A DNA stretch of 64,000 nt from Sporosarcina sp. ZBG7A (GTDB lineage: Bacteria; Bacillota; Bacilli; Bacillales_A; Planococcaceae). The notes beneath the pieces were generated by a model that saw nothing but the letters and a program-made list of their open reading frames with translations, was not told the DNA's origin and did no database searches. The stretch spans positions 62,001 to 126,000 of the forward strand of contig NZ_JWIB01000015.1 in the NCBI RefSeq assembly GCF_000813425.1, read 5' to 3'. This document shows, piece by piece, positions 1-8,207 of this stretch (positions are counted from its first letter, which is position 1; every line of letters starts with the position of its first letter). The position numbers and the translations under genes are program-made.

Positions 1-50
1 CCCCGTAATAGTGTTGATTGCAAAACTATCAAATAATTTAGATTTAACTG

Positions 51-79
51 TTGACTTTCTATTTTCAACCAAGTATACT
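51..79 (+). promoter_or_regulatory. SigA-type promoter for metY
   Basis: A TTGACT -35 hexamer (51-56) and a TATACT -10 hexamer (74-79) are separated by exactly 17 bases. They lie about 35 bases upstream of the SAM aptamer, so transcription would start just ahead of the riboswitch. Confidence 0.75.
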
Positions 80-114
80 CAGTTCCAAGATGGAAAACTG
101 AATAAGTCACAAAC

Positions 115-245
115 TCTTATCAAGAGCGGCGGAGGGACTAGGCCCTGCGATGCCCGGCAACCGGCAAGCTTACCAGCTTGCAAAGGTGCTACTTCCTACA
201 GATCTATTATGGATCTGAAAGATAAGGGGAAGTGCCAGCAATGGC
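115..245 (+). ncRNA. SAM-I (S-box) riboswitch aptamer
   Basis: The conserved S-box core is present: CTTATCAAGAG, then GGAGGGAC, GGCCC and GATGCCCGGCAACC. The P1 helix closes as CTTATC (116-121) with GATAAG (221-226). In this family S-adenosylmethionine binding favours a downstream terminator and stops expression of methionine and cysteine genes. The gene that follows is a sulfhydrylase of methionine synthesis, which fits. Confidence 0.95.
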
Positions 246-281
246 AGATCCTCTTCTATAGGTAGAAGGGGATCTTTTTAG
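246..281 (+). terminator. S-box expression-platform terminator
   Basis: AGATCCTCTTCTA (246-258) pairs with TAGAAGGGGATCT (263-275), followed by a run of T. Its position directly after the aptamer and before metY marks it as the regulated terminator of the riboswitch. Confidence 0.85.
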
Positions 282-342
282 TTTCCCCATCACCCGTCCG
301 GTGTGCGCAGTTCCATCAATCTAATTTCCGGAGGTTATGTAA

Positions 343-1632
343 ATGACAAATTTTCAACCCGAAACACTTTTGCTGCACGGTGGTCAAGAACCCGATCCAA
401 CAACTGGTTCACGAGCTCTTCCTATCCACAGAACCACATCATTCGTATTTCGTGACACGGACCACGCCAAAAACCTTTTTGCACTGCAAGAAGCTGGCAA
501 CATCTACACACGTATCACGAATCCGACAGTCGCTGTATTTGAAGAGCGCATTGCGTTACTCGAAGGAGGCGCTGCAGCCGTTGCACTCTCATCTGGTATG
601 GCGGCCATCGCGTTCTCAATCTTGAATATTGCAGAAGCTGGTGACGAAATCATTGCAGCAGCCAACCTTTACGGCGGAACGTACAACTTATTTGCCACAA
701 CGCTGCCGAAGTACGGGATAACTGTAAAATTTGTCGACTCAACTGATCCGGAAAACTTCCGTAGTGCTATTACGGAAAAGACAAAAGGTATATTTGCTGA
801 AACAATCGGTAACCCGAGCTTACAAGTGCTCGATATCGAAAAGGTTGCATCGATTGCACACGAAAGTGGCGTTCCACTTTTAATCGACAATACATTTGCG
901 TCCCCATACGGATGCAATCCGATTGAATTTGGGGCTGACGTTGTTATCCACTCTGCCACTAAATGGATTGGTGGTCACGGAACAACGATTGGCGGCGTAG
1001 TGGTAGATGCAGGAAAGCTCGATTGGACGCAAGGCAGATTCCCTGCTTTCACAGAAGCGGACGAATCGTATCACGGATTACGCTACGGCATCGACACGGC
1101 AGGCGCTGCATTTGCGACAAAACTCCGTGTCCAAGGACTTCGTGATTTCGGTCCATGCCTCGATCCTGACAGTGCATTCAACTTCCTACAAGGCTTGGAG
1201 ACGCTTCATTTGCGAATCCAACGTCACGGAGAAAACGCACAAAAGGTCGCACAATTCCTGAAAGAGCATCCATCTGTTGAATGGGTTACCTACACGGGTC
1301 TCAACGACCACCCTACAGCAGAACTTGCCAAGAAGTATTTGAAAAATGGAGCAGGGTCCATTATTGTTTTCGGAATTAAAGGCGGGCGTGATGCAGGACG
1401 CCGTGTGATCGACAACGTTGCTGTTTGGTCACACGTAGCGAATGTTGGAGATGCAAAGTCGCTAATTATCCATCCGGCTTCAACAACGCACCAACAGCTT
1501 TCTGGCGAAGACTTGAAAAATTCAGGTGTTACTGAGGAACTCATCCGTCTCTCAGTGGGACTTGAATCAGCAGACGATATCATTGCTGATCTAGCACAAG
1601 CGATTGAGAAGGCAGCTCCCGTTAACGTATAA
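343..1632 (+). CDS. metY: O-acetylhomoserine sulfhydrylase (aminocarboxypropyltransferase)
   Basis: PLP-dependent enzyme of the Cys/Met metabolism family that makes homocysteine from O-acetylhomoserine and sulfide in the cytoplasm. The 429-aa length is usual for MetY and longer than MetB or MetC. Visible signatures are the N-terminal LHGGQEPDPTTGSRA stretch, YTRITNPT, the SSGMAAI loop, DNTFASPYG and the PLP-lysine motif SATKWIGGHG near residue 208. GGAGG lies 8 bases before the ATG. It stands alone behind a SAM-I riboswitch, so it should be made when S-adenosylmethionine is low. A cysteine-forming O-acetylserine role is less likely given the riboswitch. Confidence 0.92.
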   Translation: MTNFQPETLLLHGGQEPDPTTGSRALPIHRTTSFVFRDTDHAKNLFALQEAGNIYTRITNPTVAVFEERIALLEGGAAAVALSSGMAAIAFSILNIAEAGDEIIAAANLYGGTYNLFATTLPKYGITVKFVDSTDPENFRSAITEKTKGIFAETIGNPSLQVLDIEKVASIAHESGVPLLIDNTFASPYGCNPIEFGADVVIHSATKWIGGHGTTIGGVVVDAGKLDWTQGRFPAFTEADESYHGLRYGIDTAGAAFATKLRVQGLRDFGPCLDPDSAFNFLQGLETLHLRIQRHGENAQKVAQFLKEHPSVEWVTYTGLNDHPTAELAKKYLKNGAGSIIVFGIKGGRDAGRRVIDNVAVWSHVANVGDAKSLIIHPASTTHQQLSGEDLKNSGVTEELIRLSVGLESADDIIADLAQAIEKAAPVNV

Positions 1633-1641
1633 TTACAGAAA

Positions 1642-1675
1642 AAACACCCGAGTCCTCATTTGGATTCGGGTGTTT
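1642..1675. terminator. Bidirectional terminator between metY and the BCCT gene
   Basis: AAACACCCGAGTCC pairs with GGATTCGGGTGTTT across a 6-base loop, with A-rich and T-rich flanks on the two sides. It serves both convergent genes. Confidence 0.85.
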
Positions 1676-1678
1676 CGT

Positions 1679-3178
1679 TTATTTATGTCTAGGGTGTTTG
1701 TTGTGTTTCAAATCTTTTTGCAACTCTTTGAAAAGGGCCGTCACCATAAACAGGATGATGAACGAAAACGGAAGGGCTGCGATAATTATCGTATTCTGCA
1801 GGGCGGAAAGACCACCAACAGATAGTAAAATAACCGCAATTCCGGATTGGATTAATCCCCAAATCATTTTCACACTGTTAGGTGGGGTTAACGAGCCATA
1901 AGTCGACTGCATCCCAAGTACAAAGGTCGCTGAATCCGCCGATGTGATGAAGAACGACGTAACCAGTAAGATTGCAAACGCAGATGTTAGTGTGGACCAA
2001 GGCAACTGGCTAAACATCTGGAAAATCACAAGTTCCGTATCAACGGATGCAAGATCCGCGACGCCGGACTTCTGAATTTCAATCGCAGTTGTCCCGAAAG
2101 CTGAGAACCAGATGAAACTAAGAATACTTGGAGCAAGCAATACACCCACCATGAATTCACGAATCGTACGGCCTTTTGAAACACGGGCGATAAACATACT
2201 GACGAATGGAGCCCAAGAAATCCACCAAGCCCAGTAGAAGATTGTCCAAGTGTCTAGCCATTCACGATTTCCAGCATTCAGTGGAGCGGTACTTAAACTC
2301 AAGTCGATGAAATGAGAGATATAACCTCCGACTGAATCTGTAAAGATGTTCATAATTAGCAAAGTAGGTCCTAAAATAAGCATGAACCCAAGTAATGCCA
2401 GAGCTAGTACAAGATTCGTATTAGACAAGTAGCGTATTCCTTTACTTAGTCCTGACCACGCAGACATGATGAACAAAACGGTAACTATTGAAATGATAAT
2501 GAATTGGGACCGTATGCCGATTTCAAACCCAAACAAATAGTTCAGGCCGGCATTAATTTGAACAGCGCCAAAGCCGAGAGACGTGGCCACGCCGAATGAC
2601 GTTGCAAAGACTGCGAGAACATCGATCATTGTTCCCCATGGCCCTTTCATTTTGTCGCCAAAAATCGGCTTCAGTGTTGCTGAAATTAATCCTGGTTCCC
2701 CTTTTCGGAATTGGAAATACGCTAAGCACAGCGCAACGATTCCGTATAGTGCCCAAATGTGGATTCCATAATGAAGAAAAGTTTGACGCATGGATTCTTT
2801 GAAAGCCGCATTCGTTCCAGGCTCTGCAGTTGCTGGGCTAATAGCGAAATGTGAAAGTGGTTCAGCCGCGCCATAGAAGACGAGTCCGATTCCCATTCCA
2901 GCTGAAAATAGCATTGCGATCCAGGTAATTGTGGAGAATTGTGGACGATCTGTGTCTTTTCCCAATCGAATTTTTCCGTACGGGCTAAAGATTAAGTAGA
3001 TACTGACGCCAACTAATAGCGTCATTAATAACATATAGTACCAACCGAATGCAGTGGACACGAAGTTTTTCACGATGCCAGTTCCCGCTTCAAAACGCTC
3101 TGGATCAATGACACCGTAGCCAACGGCCAAGACGATTAGACCAATCGTTATATAGAAGACATTTGATATTTTTCTCAT
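1679..3178 (-). CDS. BCCT-family osmolyte transporter (glycine betaine/choline/carnitine type)
   Basis: A 499-aa protein with about 12 membrane helices. It carries the BCCT hallmark region: ITWIAMLFSAGMGIGLVFYG, then FGWYY and the aromatic-rich WTIFYWAWWISWAPFVSMFI followed by ARVSKGRTIREF. These residues form the trimethylammonium-binding box in the family. Such carriers import glycine betaine or related compounds with sodium for osmoprotection. The exact substrate cannot be read from sequence, though OpuD/BetL-like is most likely. The ATG is preceded by AAGGGGGA. Single gene with its own promoter, ending at a terminator shared with metY. Confidence 0.9.
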   Translation of the reverse strand: MRKISNVFYITIGLIVLAVGYGVIDPERFEAGTGIVKNFVSTAFGWYYMLLMTLLVGVSIYLIFSPYGKIRLGKDTDRPQFSTITWIAMLFSAGMGIGLVFYGAAEPLSHFAISPATAEPGTNAAFKESMRQTFLHYGIHIWALYGIVALCLAYFQFRKGEPGLISATLKPIFGDKMKGPWGTMIDVLAVFATSFGVATSLGFGAVQINAGLNYLFGFEIGIRSQFIIISIVTVLFIMSAWSGLSKGIRYLSNTNLVLALALLGFMLILGPTLLIMNIFTDSVGGYISHFIDLSLSTAPLNAGNREWLDTWTIFYWAWWISWAPFVSMFIARVSKGRTIREFMVGVLLAPSILSFIWFSAFGTTAIEIQKSGVADLASVDTELVIFQMFSQLPWSTLTSAFAILLVTSFFITSADSATFVLGMQSTYGSLTPPNSVKMIWGLIQSGIAVILLSVGGLSALQNTIIIAALPFSFIILFMVTALFKELQKDLKHNKHPRHK

Positions 3179-3219
3179 GGTTCCCCCTTAGCGACGATAG
3201 TTTTCATAAGCAGTTTACC

Positions 3220-3248
3220 ACTATACTATTGATTTTGAAGAAGTGCAA
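3220..3248 (-). promoter_or_regulatory. SigA-type promoter of the BCCT transporter gene
   Basis: On the minus strand TTGCAC (3248-3243) and TATAGT (3225-3220) are 17 bases apart. The start codon lies about 40 bases downstream. Confidence 0.65.
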
Positions 3249-3380
3249 CCGTATAGCTAGCGCGCCCCAGGGGAGTTCTAAGCTTATGGATTGTTTCTAT
3301 TATTTACAGTATTCAATGAAGGTAAACCTGAAAGCGAGCGTTTCGCGAAATAAAGTTTAGTAATTGTCACAAAGGTACGT

Positions 3381-3634
3381 GGGGTGATCATAAACTGGGG
3401 GAAGTGATCATAAAGCATGAAAAGTGCTCATAAATCGTGGAAAGTGATCATAAAGTATGGAAAGTGCTCATAAAGTATGGAAAGTGCTCATAAACTTAGG
3501 AGAGTGATCATAAAGGATGAAAAATGCTCATAAACTCAGGAGAGTGATCATAAAGCATGAAAAATCATCATAAACTGGGGGAAGTAATCATAAAGCATGG
3601 AAAATGCTCATAAACGTGGGAAAGTGCTCATAAA
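3381..3634 (-). repeat. 20-bp-period TTTATGAKC repeat array, copy 1 (13 units)
   Basis: Thirteen units with an exact 20-base step (cores at 3386, 3406, 3426 and so on to 3626). Read on the minus strand each unit begins TTTATGATC or TTTATGAGC, followed by a variable 11-12 base stretch. The GATC/GAGC alternation is imperfect here, and two units read GATG or GATT instead. No ORF runs through it. The array lies between the queT/HTH operon and the BCCT gene, all on the minus strand. Same family as 38455-38812 and 43387-43650. The rest of this intergenic stretch (3249-3380) shows nothing recognisable. Confidence 0.95.
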
Positions 3635-3790
3635 TCTCGTTGGGCGAGTAGTAGCCCAAAAAAAATAAGCGTAGCGCAACCAATTAATCCCTTAAAGTAC
3701 TTGAATTGTGTCCCATTGCCGATCCCACTCCCGACAATTGTGATTCTTCTATTGAAACTGCTCATCCCCATCCCCATCACTACATACCCA

Positions 3791-3838
3791 CAAAAAAACT
3801 GCGAAGTCATCAGCATGCCTGATAACTCCGCAGTTTTT
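3791..3838 (-). terminator. Terminator of the queT operon
   Basis: A long hairpin centred on GCATGC: AACTGCG..AGT..ATCA pairs with its near-complement through 3835. On the minus strand it ends in seven T residues. It begins directly at the stop codon of the HTH gene. Confidence 0.85.
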
Positions 3839-4068
3839 CAATCTTCATCTTTAATATCACGATCGGGTGGTATTGGTTCACTACGCCATTCGTCTATTTG
3901 TTGCTTAAGTTGCTCTAATTGTTCGAAGTAAAGACCAAATTGTCCTTCATTGATCAAAAACTGAGTACCGTCGTGGACTGAACGAATTCGCTTGTCCAAC
4001 ACATATTGTCGGACTTGTTCAACGGGCATACCGAGTTTGACAGCTGTCTCTTCAATCGTCAGGTACAT
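3838..4068 (-). CDS. Small excisionase/MerR-type helix-turn-helix protein
   Basis: A 76-aa protein. Residues 1-40 (MYLTIEETAVKLGMPVEQVR, then QYVLDKRIRSVHDGTQFLI) match the winged HTH of the excisionase/DNA-binding domain family. The C-terminal half is a charged helix (FEQLEQLKQQIDEW) that could dimerise, with a hydrophilic end. It starts 14 bases after queT behind GGAGGATG, so both genes share the preQ1-riboswitch transcript. There is no sign of a phage or integrase nearby, so a regulatory role is likelier than excision. The target is unknown. Confidence 0.75.
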   Translation of the reverse strand: MYLTIEETAVKLGMPVEQVRQYVLDKRIRSVHDGTQFLINEGQFGLYFEQLEQLKQQIDEWRSEPIPPDRDIKDED

Positions 4069-4081
4069 ACTTCATCCTCCG

Positions 4082-4567
4082 TCAAATCAATTTTGAGAGT
4101 GATATCCGTTTATTCAATGTATGCATAAGTGGAATTCCGATTGCCATGACAATGAATTCACTGATGGCAAGATAACCCCAAGTAATCCAGAATGGGAAGC
4201 CGAGCACTAAATGTAGTTGCCAAGAGATGATGCACATTGTTGTCGTGAAGACGGCTGTATTGACCATCATCCGTATCACAGGGCTAGAGATTTTCTTTAC
4301 AAGAAAAATTGTGATACTTAATGAGATAATCGTATGGCCAACACCAAATAGAAGGTCAATTGGGCCGACTTCGGATAATAGTAAGTTTGACACAAAGACA
4401 CCGATGACGATGCCTGCGAAATATTTTTTGTTGAAGACGACCAGATGGTTAAAGATTTCAGCTAGACGGAACTGAATGTTCGTAAAGCCGAAAGGGGCTA
4501 AGACAATCATAACGGCCACGTAAAGTGCGCCAATGATGCCGCTTACTGCGAGTGTTCTTGTTTTCAT
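4082..4567 (-). CDS. queT: QueT-type queuosine-precursor transporter, ECF S-component
   Basis: A 161-aa, five-to-six-helix membrane protein beginning MKTRTLAVSGIIGALYVAVM. It has the conserved LAPFGFTNIQFRLAEIFNHL stretch of QueT, the substrate-binding subunit that works with a shared energy-coupling-factor module to import a queuosine precursor. The module genes are not in this window. A preQ1-I riboswitch lies directly upstream and includes its Shine-Dalgarno sequence, which independently supports the substrate. It forms an operon with the small HTH gene downstream. Confidence 0.88.
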   Translation of the reverse strand: MKTRTLAVSGIIGALYVAVMIVLAPFGFTNIQFRLAEIFNHLVVFNKKYFAGIVIGVFVSNLLLSEVGPIDLLFGVGHTIISLSITIFLVKKISSPVIRMMVNTAVFTTTMCIISWQLHLVLGFPFWITWGYLAISEFIVMAIGIPLMHTLNKRISLSKLI

Positions 4568-4577
4568 TTCGTATAAG

Positions 4578-4616
4578 CTCCTTAGTTTTTTTTCGTGGGA
4601 GGATTTCGAACCACGT
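4578..4616 (-). ncRNA. preQ1-I riboswitch controlling queT
   Basis: On the minus strand the leader reads ACGTGGTTCG, a short loop, CCTCCCACG, an A-tract, then AACTAAGGAG. This is the compact H-type pseudoknot layout of class I preQ1 aptamers: stem 1 GTGG/CCAC, A-rich connector and an AACTAAGGA tail. The tail contains the GGAG ribosome binding site of queT, so preQ1 binding would block translation. A promoter-like TTGTCC/TATAAA pair lies upstream at about 4640-4670, with a short 15-base spacer. Confidence 0.88.
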
Positions 4617-4740
4617 AATTTGAACGCTTCTCAGTTTAGCACTTTATAATGGGTTCGTACAGTGGACAATAGGGATTGTTAGCATGGATATTGTCAGGTA
4701 CACTTACAAGTAAAACAGCTTTAGGAACAGGAGGAGCTGT

Positions 4741-6108
4741 ATGAATCATTTAGGTGATGGCCAGTTGGATTTGCTGGCGGGCTATGATAATGTCTTGGTC
4801 GTGAACGATCTAGGAGAGACCCTTTACTATGACGTTGCAGATTTGTCGATTCTCGTGAAGCTCGGGCACCGTCCTGAAGATTTCATCGGGCAAAATATAC
4901 TGAGTTTTTACACGAATTTAGATGCGTCGAATAGTACTGTCATGACGGTACTTCGAACAGGACAAGCAATGACAAATGTTGAGCAGCGTCTAATTACGAA
5001 AACAGGAAGTTCGTATACATGTAAAAGTTCCACGTATCCTATTGAGGACGTTGGGACAATAATTGGAGCAATTGAATTTTCTACCCATTATTTTGACAAA
5101 GAGGATCTCAAGCATGTTGAGGCCTATGCTGGACATCCCATGTACAGGAAAAATGGTACACAATATACAATCGATGACATAATTGCGACGAGTCCGTTTA
5201 TGGCTAGTTTAAAAGAAAGACTGCCGCGATTAGCTAAAAGTGACACGAGTATTTTACTATATGGAAAAACAGGAACAGGAAAAAATGTAATTGCTCAAAG
5301 CATTCACAACCTAAGCGAGCGTTTTGCAAGCCCTTTTGTGACTCTAGACTGCGGGGGACTCGTAGGGGAAGCGGTAGAACGTGTGTTGTTTGGAGTAGAG
5401 AATCAGAACGCGCTATCTATTCCTGGTATTTTTGAAAAAGCAGATGGAGGAACGTTGTTTTTAGATGAAATCAATGTGCTGCCGCTAGAAATGCAAGCCC
5501 GTTTGTTGAAAGTAATCGGAGACAAGAGAGTCCGTCGTGTCGGAGGAACTGAAGAGATTTCGGTCAATTTACGGATTATATCAGCGATGAACGAAAATCC
5601 TGAAGAATTGATCCAAAATAAGCAGCTGCGTGAAGATTTTTATTATCGACTGGCAGTGTTAAAAGTGAAATTACCGGAGCTGAAGGATCGACAGGAGGAT
5701 ATCCAACCATTCATTGATTATTTTATCCAGTTTTACAACAATCGAATGGATATGCATGTAACGGAGTTGGAGAACGAGCTGAAAAATCTCTTTTTTGCTT
5801 ATAATTGGCCAGGGAACATTCGTGAACTTCGCAATGTAATTGAAGCGGCTTTCCATCAAGTTAATGGTAGGACGATTACTGCTGAAGACGTTCCGCTTAT
5901 AGGAAATCTGCAGACAGAGCTTTCAGAAACGGCCAATCAACCGATACATACAGGGAATTTACGTGACGCCATGGATGAGTTTGAACGTGTGCTCATTCAA
6001 AATGAATATAAAAAGGCAGATGGAGTTCTCGCGGAAACAGCAAGACAACTTGGGGTTTCAAAGCAGTCGTTGAAATACAAACTCGACAAATACGGATTGC
6101 GTACATGA
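4741..6108 (+). CDS. PAS/AAA+ enhancer-binding-type regulator lacking the GAFTGA loop
   Basis: A 455-aa cytoplasmic regulator built like RocR or NtrC. It has an N-terminal PAS-like sensor (about 1-115) and a central AAA+ domain with Walker A GKTGTGKN (about 179), Walker B GGTLFLDEIN and the arginine-finger region REDFYYRLAVL. A Fis-type HTH lies at the C-terminus (ETARQLGVSKQSLKYKLDKY). The sigma-54 contact loop expected between ELFG and GLFE is replaced by GVENQNALSIPG, several residues shorter and without GAFTGA. It may therefore act with SigA, as TyrR does, or as a decoy. AGGAGG precedes the ATG. brnQ lies downstream, but no -24/-12 promoter is visible there. Confidence 0.85.
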   Translation: MNHLGDGQLDLLAGYDNVLVVNDLGETLYYDVADLSILVKLGHRPEDFIGQNILSFYTNLDASNSTVMTVLRTGQAMTNVEQRLITKTGSSYTCKSSTYPIEDVGTIIGAIEFSTHYFDKEDLKHVEAYAGHPMYRKNGTQYTIDDIIATSPFMASLKERLPRLAKSDTSILLYGKTGTGKNVIAQSIHNLSERFASPFVTLDCGGLVGEAVERVLFGVENQNALSIPGIFEKADGGTLFLDEINVLPLEMQARLLKVIGDKRVRRVGGTEEISVNLRIISAMNENPEELIQNKQLREDFYYRLAVLKVKLPELKDRQEDIQPFIDYFIQFYNNRMDMHVTELENELKNLFFAYNWPGNIRELRNVIEAAFHQVNGRTITAEDVPLIGNLQTELSETANQPIHTGNLRDAMDEFERVLIQNEYKKADGVLAETARQLGVSKQSLKYKLDKYGLRT

Positions 6109-6118
6109 ATTTTTACGA

Positions 6119-6148
6119 GGAGGGGAAAATTTTCCCCTCTTTTTTTGT
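6119..6148 (+). terminator. Terminator after the AAA+ regulator
   Basis: The perfect palindrome GAGGGGAAAATTTTCCCCTC (6120-6139) is followed by a run of eight T residues. Confidence 0.85.
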
Positions 6149-6197
6149 TTTCAGGAAACTGTTTATAATGATTATAACAAATATTAAAACTTTAAAT

Positions 6198-6211
6198 TGA
6201 AAGCGATTACA
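6198..6211 (+). promoter_or_regulatory. cre site (CcpA) in the brnQ leader
   Basis: TGAAAGCGATTACA fits the Bacillus catabolite-response consensus TGWAANCGNTNWCA at every position. It lies between a TATAAT box (about 6162-6167) and the brnQ ribosome binding site, so CcpA could act there as a roadblock. Confidence 0.6.
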
Positions 6212-6226
6212 AAAGGAGTGTTATAA

Positions 6227-7564
6227 GTGAGCCGTCGAGTTTCCCATATATTCATATTAGGATTTGCTCTGTTTGCCCTATATTTTGGTGCGGGAAATTT
6301 AATATTTCCTCCTTCCATCGGACTTGAAAGTGGATCAGAATGGATTTCATCCCTACTTGGATTTTCATTAACAGGTATTGTGCTTCCGTTACTTGCTGTA
6401 TTCGCTATTTTGCAAGCTGATGGAAAGTTTGAAAACTTGACGAAACCAATTAGTCCATGGTTCTATGCGGTATTCAATTTGTTGTTGATGGTTGGAATTG
6501 GTGTTTTTGTCACAATACCGAGAATGGCAGCCACCACGCATGAACTAGGAGTTGGAGCTCTCTTCCCAGGTGTTCCGTCATTTGTTACAATCATCGTATT
6601 TTTTGTGATTACATTCTTCTTTGCAAAAGATGCTTCTAATGTAATTGATCGGATTGGACGTTATTTGACACCAGTCATGGTTGCCCTTCTTTTGTTCATT
6701 GTCGGAAAAGGAATTTTTTCACCTCTTGGCACGCCGACGGATACAGGTATTACGCAAGCGTTTTCGAAAGCATTTGTAAATGCCTACCAGACGGGAGATG
6801 TGATTACTGGAATCTTATGTGCCCCAATTTTCATTTTGGCAATTCGACACTATGGTTATACAGGTAAAGAGGCTAAGAGTATTGCGGTAAAATCCATCGT
6901 GATTGCTGCAATGGGCTTACTGATTGTTTATGGTGGATTACTTTATATTAGTGCGGGTGCGACTTCCCTATTTCCGGCAAAGGTTGAGAGTACCATGCTC
7001 GTGAAGGAACTGATTAGTCGTCTTCTAGGCGGGGGTGGGGCTGTAGCGCTCGCCATTGTAATTGCACTTGCTTGTCTGACGTCAACAATCGGGGTTGTCG
7101 CGGTTATTGCAGAGTTTTTGAAGAAGTTAGTTCGTGAACGCATCGGATATACTGCGTGGGTAGCAATTATTTGCACCATTTCAGCATCGATAGCAACATT
7201 AGGTGTTGAAAGAATTGTGGATTATACGATGTGGATATTTACATTACTGTATCCGATTGCAATCGTTCTAGTCATGTTGGGGATTTTCCATAAATCTATA
7301 CCGAGTGCTGGAATCTATAGAGGTGCAATTTTAATGACTTTCATCGTCAGTGCGCTCGAGACACTAGCTGGATTTGGAATCGGAAAAGATTTCATCCTAA
7401 CAACTCTCGGCTATCTGCCGTTAGGGACTAGTGGATTTGCATGGCTCGTTCCTGCGATTGTAGGTGGGATTGTCGGATATGGATTAGATCGGTTCTTCGG
7501 AGTTAAAAAGCAGGTCTTATCACAAGCCGTAATGGATGAAAGTAGTACGGAAAGTGGTAACTAA
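6227..7564 (+). CDS. brnQ: Branched-chain amino acid transporter BrnQ
   Basis: A 445-aa, 12-helix LIVCS-family permease that imports leucine, isoleucine and valine with sodium or protons. The N-terminus (ILGFALFALYFGAGNLIFPP), the GVFVTIPRMAATT segment and the inner CLTSTIGVVA stretch are typical. It starts with GTG, AAAGGAG lying 8 bases upstream. Single gene with its own terminator. The neighbouring AAA+ regulator is a candidate controller by position only, and a cre site in the leader suggests carbon-source control. Confidence 0.92.
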   Translation: MSRRVSHIFILGFALFALYFGAGNLIFPPSIGLESGSEWISSLLGFSLTGIVLPLLAVFAILQADGKFENLTKPISPWFYAVFNLLLMVGIGVFVTIPRMAATTHELGVGALFPGVPSFVTIIVFFVITFFFAKDASNVIDRIGRYLTPVMVALLLFIVGKGIFSPLGTPTDTGITQAFSKAFVNAYQTGDVITGILCAPIFILAIRHYGYTGKEAKSIAVKSIVIAAMGLLIVYGGLLYISAGATSLFPAKVESTMLVKELISRLLGGGGAVALAIVIALACLTSTIGVVAVIAEFLKKLVRERIGYTAWVAIICTISASIATLGVERIVDYTMWIFTLLYPIAIVLVMLGIFHKSIPSAGIYRGAILMTFIVSALETLAGFGIGKDFILTTLGYLPLGTSGFAWLVPAIVGGIVGYGLDRFFGVKKQVLSQAVMDESSTESGN

Positions 7565-7608
7565 CCCTTACTTCAGCCTCCGGGTTTATATCGCAAAATA
7601 ATAAACGT

Positions 7609-7642
7609 AAACCACACTGTTAAGTATACAGTGTGGTTTTTC
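7609..7642 (+). terminator. Terminator after brnQ
   Basis: AAACCACACTGT (7609-7620) pairs perfectly with ACAGTGTGGTTT (7628-7639), with T residues following. Confidence 0.88.
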
Positions 7643-7653
7643 TCGCTCGACAA

Positions 7654-7678
7654 GTTTGTTCCAAGAAGAACTGGGAAT
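7654..7678 (+). promoter_or_regulatory. Candidate SigB promoter for the KGG stress protein
   Basis: GTTTGT, 13 bases, then GGGAAT resembles the SigB consensus GTTTAA-N13/14-GGGWAW. GsiB of B. subtilis, which carries the same repeat type, is SigB-controlled, so the match makes biological sense. Confidence 0.45.
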
Positions 7679-7724
7679 ATAGTCAATAACTATAAACAGA
7701 ATTATTACGTTGGGAGGACTGAAG

Positions 7725-7949
7725 ATGACAAACCAAGAGAATAAGGAAAAAATGTCGAGAGAAGAAGCAGGGCGCATGGGTGGGAAAGCGACGTCAAAGA
7801 AGTATGATAAAGAATTTTATCAAGAAATTGGAAAAAAGGGTGGAGAAGCAACCGCTCAGAATCATGGTAAGGAATTCTATGAGGAAATTGGACAAAAGGG
7901 TGGCGTAGCTCGCGCAGAACATAGGAGTAACAAAACGGACAGCAACTAA
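7725..7949 (+). CDS. KGG-repeat general stress protein (GsiB/con-10 type)
   Basis: A 74-aa hydrophilic glycine- and lysine-rich protein with three copies of a stress-induced KGG repeat, visible as GRMGGKAT, GKKGGEAT and GQKGGVAR, spaced by FY(Q/E)EIG segments. Related proteins are desiccation- or heat-induced hydrophilins. The ATG at 7725 is chosen because GGGAGG (7712-7717) is correctly placed for it; the in-frame TTG at 7710 overlaps that site. A SigB-like promoter lies upstream. Confidence 0.85.
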   Translation: MTNQENKEKMSREEAGRMGGKATSKKYDKEFYQEIGKKGGEATAQNHGKEFYEEIGQKGGVARAEHRSNKTDSN

Positions 7950-8207
7950 TGCATTGGTGAAGTTTTAGAATTTCAATTTCTACTATCGGATAAAATAGTG
8001 AGGCGGAGCGTCACATGTGCACGTACACTATTTAAATGAAGAACCTTTAAAATAAATCTCGATTGATGTTTTCTTCAAAGCGGGAAGGGAACATATAAAA
8101 AAGAGTACAACCCAAAAGGCAGACAGTTGGTGCATATCACTTCCATCCTCACTAGACGGAGCATATGTCCGCGACTGGCTGCCTATCTTATTGAAGGAGG
8201 AATTCAT

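Noticed and set aside
3628-3780. Small minus-strand ORF with one membrane helix (MSSFNRRITIVG...)
   Set aside because: The longest version starts inside the queT-operon terminator, the inner start has no convincing ribosome site, and its end runs into the repeat array. It cannot be excluded, but I do not support it.
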